Shown piece after piece: positions 27,401-39,400 of a DNA stretch of 40,085 nt (position 1 is its first letter; every line of letters begins with the position of its first letter). The position numbers and the translations under genes were made by a program. The DNA is taken from NCBI GenBank assembly GCA_030377865.1, contig JAUCGA010000048.1, positions 1 through 40,085 on the forward strand, read 5' to 3'. This DNA is from Anaerolineales bacterium HSG25. Lineage in GTDB: Bacteria > Chloroflexota > Anaerolineae > 4572-78 > J111. The notes under the pieces were generated by a model. That model had not been told where the DNA came from. It ran no database searches and saw only the letters and a list, made by a program, of their open reading frames with translations.

Positions 27401-30400
27401 TCACCCAAGCGCCGAGCGTGGGCGATGACGGTGAACTGGTATGGAACTTCAGCCACCTGACTCCGACGGTCCCGTTTGTGACGGATAAGCATACTGGAAT
27501 CGAAATCATCCTGACCTTACAAGTGGCAGATTCGATTACGGCCAACAGCTATCTGCAAAATCAATCGAAACTCGTTTATAACAGTTTGCCTCAAGGAGCA
27601 GGCGCAACTAGTTATATACGTAGCTACGAAGGCGGTTCTCATTCTGATGCGGTTCGCACAGTTAATGGCGGCATCACCAAAACCGTCACCTTTAGCCCAC
27701 AGCCGACGGCAACCTTGGGCACTTTGGTGACATACACCCTCATCGCACCCCTCAGCCCGATTAGCGCCACCATGTACAACGTGGTCATCACCGACCAGTT
27801 GAATACACCGCTCTTTCTTATTGAAGCTGTGACCACAACGGGTGGCTACAACCCCACCGTGATCAGTAATACGAATACAGGTTTGATTCAGGTTAATTTC
27901 GACAGCATCTCCCATAGCGTGCAAGCCTACATTACTGTCACGGCGCGAATTTCCCATGAATTTCCTGCCACAGGCGACCCCAACAGTGGTGATTTAATCA
28001 CGAACAGTGCGACCATGAGCCACACCACCGCACCATTAGTAACTAGTACTAACGTCGTCACCACCGAAGTCGGCGAGCCACGTCTGGTCGTCGCCAAAAC
28101 CGGCGCGGTCAATACGGCTAATCCGAATAGTATGTTTTACACCGTCACGGTAACAAATACAGGCAACTCTGTCGCTTATGGGCCGCTGAACATTCAGGAT
28201 GCGATACCGTCTGGTTTCACGGTCACCAACATCTCCGATAGTGGGGAGTTATTGACCAGCAGCCACCGTATCAGTTGGACGATAGCCGATTTGGGTGTGG
28301 GGTCAGCGATCAGCCTGACCTATTTAGCCACTCTGACCGAAACGATCTATACCCAGAACAGTTTCACCAATACGGTAGTCGTCACCAATACCTCTTTGAC
28401 CGACACAATTCTGGGTGTGCGACCTTATGTGACGACCACGACCCATACCATCTATCCGCTTGGTCGCATCGGAAATTACGTCTGGTACGATTTGGAATGG
28501 GAAGGCAGTCAAATTACCGGCACCAATATACCGATCAGCAATGTGGTGGTCGATCTGTACAATACTGATACCAGCACATTCATCACGCAGACGACTACCG
28601 ATGGTAGTGGTGAGTATTATTTTGAGAACTTACCGTTGGGTGTGACCTACACCGTACAGATATCGAGTGTCAATTTTGGGGCGAGTGGAGTTCTGTCTCA
28701 GTATGGGCCTACGTTGTTGAATAGTACCGCGGCGACGACAGACTCCGATGCTTCCAAGACGGCCATGTTTACGAACAGTTCTGGCGTGTTGGCGGGGTAC
28801 GCTGTGACCACGACCTTAACGGCGGTTGTCACCGAAGATTTGAGCTTGGATTTCGGTTTTGTTGAGTTGGTAGAGATCGGGAACTATGTCTGGTTTGATA
28901 TTGACCAAGATGGTCAACAGAATGATACGGTAGCGAATGGCCGAGATGGGGTGACGATAACGGTAACTTATCCAGATGGTCGAGTCTTTACGACCACGAC
29001 CAGTCACAACGGTTACTACACCTTCACCGTGCCAATCAGTCAGGTCTACACCATCACCTTAGCAGTAGATAATTTTGATGCAGGTGGCCCTTTGGAAGGT
29101 ATGAGTCAGGCACCACAGAATATTGGAAATGATACCAGCGACTCCGACTCGGCGACGGTAGGCGGGGCGTTGGTCATCACCATGACCAGCCTGATAACGC
29201 AGAACGATTACACCTTCGATTTTGGGCTAATTATTGCGGTGGAGCCAACAATTGTTAAGGGTGTCAGCTTCACCCCATCACCCACGGCCACATTGGGTAC
29301 GACGGTAACGTATGTGATAACCGTTCCACAACCGGACATCACCCGCACCTTGCGGGATGCCTTGGTAACGGATGTGGTGGATAGTCGTTTGCGGATAATT
29401 ACCGTGAGCGCGCCGAGCGGTGTTTCGGGCATCAGTGGTCAAACGGTCTCGGTGACATACAGTACCTTGGCCGCGAACATTCAACGTTTCATCACCATCA
29501 CCGCCATCATGTCGGATGGCTTGAAGGCGGTCATGGATGATCTGTTGACCAATACCGCCACGCTTGCCTATAGCACCGTCAACGGTACAGCTTACACCAG
29601 TACCAATGTTGTCACCACCAAGGTCGGCGAGCCACGTCTGGTCATCGCCAAAACTGGCGCGGTGGTCAATGGATCACCTCGCTCGGCTGATTACACGGTC
29701 ACAGTGACCAACACCGGAACTTCCGTGGCCTTTGGCCCGCTTGTGATTACCGACTACATCCCATCTGCCATGACAGCCAGCAATATCAGCGATAGTGGCG
29801 CGGTTCTGAGCAATGGGCGAACTATCAGTTGGACAATTCCTAGTCTAGCGGTTAATGCAGTTGAGCAGTTGACCTATCGCCTGACCATGAGCGAACCAAT
29901 CTACACCGTCGGTACATTCACCAACACCGTCATGATAACAAACAGTTCGCTGACCGGAACGATTCCGGGAATACGCGAATACATCACCGACACCGTCTTC
30001 ACCCTGACATGGCCCTTGGGTCGAATCGGCAACTATGTCTGGTACGACTTCCCGCGTGATGGCAAACAAGGCACAGACTCGAACGAGTTCAGTATTCCTA
30101 ACGTTCTTGTTGACCTATATGATGCGACTACCGGCGACTACATCACCAGCACTCTGACCGACGGAACCGGCCATTACACTTTTGAGAATCTACCGTTGGA
30201 TGTCAGCTATACCGTCATGCTTTCCACCAGCAACTTTGCCACCGGCGCGCCGTTGAACGGTCTGAGCGCGACGGTCTTAGAATCGACTACTGCCACCACC
30301 AAGACCGACTCCAACGCCAGCAAGAATGACACCTTCACCGCAAGGGATGGTTCGATTTCCGGCTATGCCATCACCACCACCCTCACGCAAGCCTTCACCG

Positions 30401-33400
30401 AAGATTTGAGTCTTGATTACGGCTTTGTCAAGATGGTTACGATTGGTGATACCGTATGGTTTGACGTTGACCAAAACGGTACTCGTAATGAAGCACTGGC
30501 GACTGAAGGACAGTCGGGCGTGACCATCACCATAACCTATCCAGATGGGCGAGTCTTCACCACAACCACTGATCTCAATAGCGGCTACTACAGCTTTAGC
30601 GTGCCGATTAGCCAAGTCTACACCATCACCCTGATTCCGGAGAACTTTGCTCCGGGCGGGCCGCTCGCAAATTATACCCCGACCTCGCCCAATGAAGGCG
30701 CGGACGATAGCAAGGACTCTGATGGAATTGGCAACCGTAACATCGGCATGACCATCACCATGACCAGTATCGTCACCCAAGACGACATGACCTTCGACTT
30801 TGGGGTGGTTTGGGATATAGAGCCGACCATCGTTAAGGGTGTCAGCTTCACCCCGTCACCCACGGCCACATTGGGTACAACGGTCACTTACGTCATCACT
30901 GTTCCAGACCCCGGCATCACCCGCACCTTGCGGGATGCGGTCATCACCGACATGGTTGATAGTCGGCTGGATGTCATCAATATCGAAGCCTCGAATAGTG
31001 GTGACACCACCGCCAGTAGTGGCTCCTCGATTGATGTACGTTACGATAAGATTTCGCAGAATCAACAACGTTTCATCACCATCACCGCCATCATGTCGGA
31101 TGGCTTGAAGGCGGTCATGGATGATCTGTTGACCAATACCGCCACGCTTGCCTATAGCACCGTCAACGGTACAGCTTACACCAGTACCAATGTTGTCACC
31201 ACCGAAGTCGGCGAGCCACGTCTGGTCGTCGCCAAAACCGGCGCGGTCAGTACCGCCGATCCGCAAACGGTCAACTATACCGTCACCGTCACCAATACAG
31301 GGAACGCCATCGCTTACGGGCCGTTGCTAATTCAGGATTATGCTCCGGCTGATGTCAGTATCAACGGCATCACACCGAATGGGGCAGTTTTAACCGATGG
31401 TCGGACGATCAGTTGGACGCTGTCCGGCCCGCTTGCGGTGAATGGTTCGTTCCAACTGAACTACAATCTAACGATTACCGAGCCAATTTACACGAGCGAC
31501 CAGTTTGTCAACACGGCCATGATTACCAACACCTCGCTGACCAAGACGATACCGGGCGTGCGGCAATATGTAACCAATACCGTTTTCACCCTGACATGGC
31601 CGCTGGGTCGAATCGGCAACTATGTCTGGTACGACTTTGATTATGATGGTGTTCAGGATTATAACGCCGATGAGTTCCCGTTTGTGGGCGTTGTGGTTGA
31701 CCTATACAACGCCGATACCGGAGTCTACATTACTAGCACCAGTACCAACGCCAGCGGTAACTATTACTTTGAGAATCTACCGCTTGGTGTGACCTACACC
31801 GTGCAACTCTCTGAGACCAACTTTAACGTGGGCCATGTGTTGGACATCTACTCACCGACCTTAGTGGCCGCGTCGGTGACAATGGCGGTCAGCGATTCCA
31901 ACGCTTCGCCGACCCAAACCTTCAAAAACATGGCCGATAATCAGTTTGGCTATGCCATCACCACTAGCCTAACTGCCATCGTTACCGAAGATTTAACGCT
32001 TGATTATGGTTTTGCTCGCTTGGTTGAGATTGGGGACACAGTTTGGTTTGATGTAAATCAGAATGGCATCCAGGATGAGGACATGGCCGCTTATGGTCAA
32101 TCTGGTGTGACCATCACTGTGACGTATGGTGATGGGCGAGCCTTCACGACGACCACCATCGCCAATGGAATTTATACCTTTAGCGTCCCGATTAGTAACG
32201 CCTTCACTGTGACCGTTTTGGCTGAGAACTTTGCTCCGGGCGGGCCACTGGAGATTTATACAACCACTTATCAAAACGAAGGTGGCGATAAAACGGCTGA
32301 TTCTAATGGAAAACCCGACCCGGCAGGTTTGATCATTTATACTGGGCCGGTTACGACCAATACTTTTACCTTCGACTTTGGTTTACTGCTGGATATTACG
32401 CCGAGCATCGCCAAATCAACCAGTTTTGAACCGTTACCCGATGCAACCTTAGGCACGACGGTCACTTACGTCATCACCGTGCCGCGAGAGTTGATTACTC
32501 GCACCTTGGACAATGTTTATGTGACTGACACGATTGATGGTCGCTTAGAGATTGTCGATCTGGTCGCACCAAACAGTGATAGTAACAGTATCAATGGGCA
32601 AGAGATTGTAGTTAGCTATAGCCAAATCACCGAAAATCTGCAAAACCTGATTACCATTACCACCATTATCTCTGATCCACGCCTTGCTGTGGCGGGGGAT
32701 GAGATACCCAATACAGCCTCATTACAATATGATTCTGTCACAGTGCCAGTCATCACTCAAACCAACACCGTCACCACCTCCGTCCTTGAACCAGAGTTGA
32801 CGCTCGACAAAAGCTCTAATCCAATTAGCGGCACGGTCATCAGCAAGAAGGATGTCATCAACTACCGAATTTTGATTACCAATAGTAACGCCACCACCGT
32901 CAGCACGGCTTATGGCCTGATTGTCACCGATACAATTCCGACGGGCATGCGAAAAGGGACTCCGATTTTGAATAAGGTCTCCAAGGGTGGCGGTACGGTT
33001 GCTGACTCCAACTATAACTTCAGTTACGTGACAGCAACCGGTATCATGGTGATCGATTTTATCGAAACCTTTACCATGCCTCGTGCGGCAATATTACAGA
33101 TAGATTATACCGTGACCGCGGATGATAACTTAACCGATGGTCTGATTTTGACCAATATCGCTGACCTGATCTACTCCAGCATGCAAAACGCGCCACTCGG
33201 TGAGCGGGTTTATACCGATAGTAACGACAACACCTTCACCTCTAACTCACCGCTACTCACGATTACCAAAGTGGCCGATCCTAATCCAGTACAAGCCGGT
33301 CAATTGTTGACCTATACCCTGTCCTACAGTCTGAGCGGCGGAAATACGGCTCAAGCAGTCGTCATTACCGATACCGTCCCGACCAGCAGTACCTTCGTTT

Positions 33401-36400
33401 CCGCCTCGCCGGTGGCCTCTGTCACCAATAAACCCAAGGTGGGCGCGATGGGTACGGTCAATTGGAGTTTGGGCGACTTAGACCTACTGGCCGGAGATGT
33501 GACTGGTTTGGTCACTATGGTCGTGCGGGTCGATGAACCGTTGCTCACCGGAACAATCTTGAGCAACTTTGCTGAACTGGCGAGTTTCGAATCCTATACT
33601 AACACCACAATGACGAGTAGCGTCGTCAGTACCCATGCCTTGCGCCTGCAAAAGAGCGACTCGCCTGACCCTGTTTCAACCGGATACGGCTTGACCTATT
33701 ACTTAGATTGGCAGGTAATTGGGAATGGTGTGGCTCAAGGAGTGACCATCAGCGATACCGTGCCGGATGGTACGACTTATGGCAGTTGTTCTGGCGCACC
33801 ATGTACGCAAACGGGAGGAGTCGTTAGTTATACCTTGGGCGACCAACCTGCTGGAACGACTGGACGGGTGCAGTTAAATGTTAATGTTCATGCACCTGTT
33901 GGAGCGATTGTCACCAATACCGCCTTCATCAGCAGTACTGAAAATCAGACCGCGACCAGTATCGCCACCACCGGAGTCACGATTCGTCCGGCCAACCTGA
34001 CTATTTGGAAGAGCGTCTCCCCCGGCACGACGCGCCCGGATGGCATCGTGACCTATCGCTTATCTGCGGTCAACTGGGGACCGAGTACAGCCAGTAATGT
34101 GACCATTGTGGACACCTTGCCCAATCACCTGACCTTTGGTGGCATCGTTCGACAAGACAATCCGTTTGTCAATCCACCCACGCAACAAGAGCAGAAATTA
34201 ACATGGTCAGCCGGAAGTTGGCCTTGGGGAAGATTGGCGATTATCGAATTTACTGCCACGGTTGATAGTAACTATACCGGCACGCTGACCAACAGTGTTA
34301 CCATCGGTAGTTCCAGCTTAGACCCCGATCCCACGAACAACAGTGGCACGGCCAGTTTAGTGGTGACTCCGTTAGGGCGTATCGGCGATTATGTCTGGTT
34401 TGAACAAAATCCGAATGGTATTCAAGATAATTCGTCCGATGAAAAACCAATTCCGGGCGTATTACTTTACCTATATAACTCAAATAATGTCGTTGTTGGC
34501 ACGACAACCACCGATGCCAACGGTTACTACATTTTTGACCTGTTGCCCTTAAGTAATACCTACACGGTTCAGTTGGCTTCATCAAACTTCATCACAGGCG
34601 GAGCCTTGTACACCATGTCGAATATACCACTCGGACAAGGAACCAGCGCCACTGACAACAACGCCTCTCCCGCGGCCCTATATAATGGAAAAGGCTACGC
34701 AGTCAGCACCACCTTGACCAGTGCCTTTACCGAAGATTTAACGCTTGACTTCGGTTTCACCACTGGCGAAGGTCGCTTAGGGAACTATGTCTGGCTTGAA
34801 GATATTCCTGATGGGTTACAGGGTACTGGGACAGAACAACCGATTGCCAATATCGTGGTCAATCTGTATGATGATTCGGGCAACCTGATTGGCACGACCA
34901 AGACTGATGCCAATGGCTACTATCTGTTTGATAACCTGCCTCTGACCAAGACCTATACCGTCCAGTTGGCATCCAGTAACTTTGCTTCGGGTCAACCATT
35001 GGCCGCCTACAACGCAACGGCCATTCGACAAGGCAGTAGTTTTGCTCAGGATAGCAACGCCGACCCGAACAAACTCTACGGTAGTTCGGGTTATGCGGTC
35101 AGCACCACATTAACCGCCGTCCTGACCGAAGATTTAACCCTCGATTTTGGGTTCAGTCAAAACCCCGGTCGTATCGGGGACACGGTTTGGCTTGAGCAAA
35201 ATCCAGATGGTGTGCAAGGAACTGGAACAGAACAACCGCTTGCGGGGGTTATCGTCAATTTGTACAATGCCGCCACCGGCGCGTTGAGTGCCACCACTAC
35301 GACTGATGCCAATGGCAACTATCTGTTTGAGAATTTGCCTCTTGACCAGAGCTACGTCGTCCAACTCGCCCCATCCAACTTTGTTTCGAGCGGGGTGTTG
35401 TCGATCTATAGTAATGTGCCATTAGGTAACGGTACCTCAGCCACAGACAACAACGCCAATCCGAGTGCCATGTTCAACGGTAATGGTTACGCCGTCACCA
35501 CCACATTGAACTTGACTCAAGTGGAGGATTTGACTCTTGACTTCGGTTTCACGCCACCACCGGGCAGTATCGGTGATACGGTATGGTTTGAGACCGTACC
35601 TAACGGCATGCAGGGCGATGCTGGTGAAACACTGCTTGCGGGTGTGATCGTCAACCTGTATGATTCCGATACGGGCAAGCTGATTGCCAGCACCACCACC
35701 GATGCAAGCGGGAACTACCTGTTTGAGGGCTTGCCACTTGACCATACTTACGTGGTACAGCTTGCAAGCGAGAACTTCCAACCGGGTGGCATGTTGGAAA
35801 GCTACAGCAACATCCCGACAGGACAAGGCACACCGGGAAGTGACAACAACGCTAATCCATCCGACATGTTCAATGGGAATGGGTATGCTGTGACAACGAC
35901 CCTTACCACTGTCAAGACGGAAGACTTGACACTCGACTTTGGCTTCACCGATGGGCCGGGTCGGTTGGGTGATTACGTATGGTTTGAGGAAAGTCCAGAT
36001 GGTGTACATGGGACAGGTACAGAGCATGCTATCGCAGGTGTGACGGTCAACCTGTACGACACCGCCACGGGTGCTATACTTGGCACAACAACCACCGATG
36101 CTAACGGTTACTACATCTTTGAACATCTGCCGTTGGATGTGGATTACACGGTACAGCTTGATGCGTCTAACTTCCATGCAGGTAGCCCGCTCTTCCCATA
36201 CGTCAACACAGCCATCAACGCTGGCAGTGACACCGCCGTTGACAGCAGTGCTAATCCATCCGCCATGTTTGATGGTTTCGGCTATTCGGTCAACACCACC
36301 TTAACGCCTGCCATGCCAGAAGACTTGACACTCGACTTTGGTTTCACCACCGCGGAAGGTCGCATCGGTGATACAGTCTGGTTTGAGACCGTACCTAACG

Positions 36401-39400
36401 GCATGCAGGGCGATGGTGATGAAACCCTGATTGCAGGTGTGATTATCAATCTGTATGATTCCGATACGGGCATGCTGATTGCCAGCACAAGCACCGATGC
36501 AAGTGGGAACTATCTGTTTGAGGGCTTACCACTTGATCATACTTACGTGGTACAGCTTGCTCCTGAGAACTTCCAATCGGGTGGCGTGCTTGCCAGCATG
36601 AGCAACATCCCGACAGGGCAAGGCACATCAGCCACAGACAACAATGCTAATCCATCCGACATGTTCAATGGGACGGGTTACGCTGTGACCACCACCTTGA
36701 CCAGTGTCAAGACTGAGGACTTGACACTCGACTTTGGCTTCACCAGCGGGCCGGGCAGGTTGGGCGACCTTGTATGGTTTGAAGGCAATCCTGATGGTCT
36801 GCATGGGACAGGCATGGAACAAGCTATCGCAGGCGTGACGGTCAATCTGTATGACACCGCCACGGGTGCTATACTTGGCACAACGACCACCGATGCTAAC
36901 GGGTACTACTTCTTTGAGAACCTGCCGTTGGATGTGGATTACACGGTACAGCTTGATGCGTCTAACTTCCATGCAGGTAGCCCGCTCTTCCCGTATGTCA
37001 ACACAGCCATCAATGCAGGCAGTGATACAGCCATTGACAGCAGTGCCAATCCATCCGCCATGTTTGACGGCTTTGGCTACTCTGTCAACACCACCCTCAC
37101 ACCTGCCATGCCGGAAGACCTGACACTCGACTTTGGCTTTACCAGCGCACCGGGTAAAATTGGCAACACTATCTGGTTTGAGCAGAATCCGAATGGTTTA
37201 CAGGGAGACGAGGACGAAACGCCGCTGGACGGAGTAATCGTCAATCTGTATGATGAAAACGGAACGCTGATTGCGACGACCACCACCGATGAGGACGGTC
37301 ACTATCTGTTTGATAGTCTGCCACTCAGCATGACCTACATCGTCAAACTTGACCCCTCGAACTTTGAGCCGGGTTCGCCCGTTGGTAGTTCGGGCGGCCC
37401 GTTAGACGGTTATGCTCCGACCAAGATGGGGCAGGGCGATAACGGCTCTGACAGCAACGCCGATCCGAATACGGGTTACACGGTTGAGGTAACTCTGACC
37501 AGTGACCAGCCGGAAGATTTGACGATTGACTTTGGCTTTACACCGGGTATCGAGGTGGGTGATACGGTCTGGTTTGACGAGAATGGTGATGGCCTGCAAG
37601 ATGAGAATGAGGTCGGGATTGCTGATGTAATCATCACGATTACTACGCCTGATGGTCAGGTTTACACGACAACCACCGATGAGGATGGTCATTACAACTT
37701 CACCGTGCCTCCAGAGCAGGCTTACACCATCACGATTCCGGCTGAGAACTTTGTCCCAGACAATCCGTTAGGCGCGTACACTCCGACCATCACCACTGGT
37801 GGCGATGACGGGCTGGATTCCAACGGTTCGCTTGATACGGATGGTAATCTGATTATCACGACTCCGGTATTGACCGAGGATAATCTGACCTTCGACTTGG
37901 GGGTTATCTTGGTTCCACCGGCCTTAATCGTCGAGAAACAGATTTCACTGGCCGCGGTCAGGCCGGATCAGTTGGTAACATATACCTTAAAAGTGACCAA
38001 CTCAGGCGGCTTACTCTTGTCGCCGGTGCTGGTGACGGATGTCATGGAGGATGGTTTGAGCTACGTCGATGGCTCTGGTTTGCCTGAGCCGGATAAGGTT
38101 GAGGGGCAACAGTTGCGCTGGTTCGACGTGATGAACGGGGCGGGGTTGGCTCCGGGGGATAGTGTGGAGATTACCTTCTTGGCTCAAGTGGCGATTGATA
38201 TTGGCATTTATCGCAATATTGTCACCGCGTCTAGCCCGAATCCGCTGACTCCGACAGAAGTGCTGTCCGATAGTGATGAGGTTTCGGTAGCCGTGCTTGA
38301 CCCGGGCATCGAAATCTCCAAAGAATTAGCCCCCGAAGGTATCGTCAATGGAATCTTGACCTTCAATGTGACCATCACCAATACTGGCCCGGTCACTCTT
38401 GATGTCGTTCCGTTGTTCGACAGTTTCACTGGCCCGATTGATTATATCGGTGGCTCTCCCGTTGCCGACATCATCAACAACACTAATCAGACGGTGGCTT
38501 GGAATGATCTCACCACCTCGTTGGGTAACATGCCACCGGGTGATGTGATTACGCTACACACCATTTTCCAAGTTCACCCCGACATCACCGAGCTGTCCGT
38601 GGAAAACAGTGTCATCGTGACTAACGCGCTCGATGTGGATGGTGATGTGACTAACGATGATAGCGACGCGGTGGTGTTGGTCAACATGCCAGTTGATGGC
38701 CCAGCGTTGACCTTCCGTAAAGCGGTCTCACCGATTGAGCCGGTCAAACCGAGTGAGACATTGGTCTATAACTTATGTTATGCCAACCATTACCCATTTG
38801 AAGTCACAAATGCCGTGATTAGCGATACCATACCGTTTAATACCAGCTATCTACCCGATAGTGCCAGTCAGCCGGTTGAGTTCTTTGATGGAACAACATG
38901 GTCAACTGTTGAGCCAGACAATGTGGTAGCCTTACGCTGGACGCTTGGTACAATTCCGGCTAACACGGCTGAACAGTGTGTCAGCTTTGGGGTGACGGTC
39001 AACAGCGTGTTGGAGACGACCAGTGCCGCGGGACAACGGCTCAAACTGCGAGTTAGTGAGGATGGCTGGCATGTGTTAGAGCGGGGGATCATGCGGGTTT
39101 ATCTGCCCATGTTGACCAAAGCACAGGGCAAACCGACCACCGTCTACCTACCGTTGATACAGGATCAACTTTTTGAAACAACCGCTACCCCCTTGCATCA
39201 ACCAAGAACGCTCTCCCAAACCGAAGATGTCTTACCGTTTGCCGCCGTTAAACTGTATGTTACCAATGTGGCGACCATTACGACGGATAATAATCCGCCG
39301 CAAACCGCTATTGTCACCTCGCCTGTGGCTCATGTCGTCGCGCCAACCTTAATCAAAGAGGTCAATGTGAGCGAGGCTTCCGTGGATAGTATTGTGGAAT

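Noticed and set aside
34375..37548. CRISPR-like array
   Set aside because: The regular repeats are long coding modules in one open frame, with no short repeat-spacer pattern. No CRISPR array is seen anywhere in the window.
19174..39092. Many 60-170-residue ORFs antisense to the giant gene
   Set aside because: They are shadows created by repetitive Thr/Val-rich coding DNA, recur in each repeat copy, and lack ribosome-binding sites.
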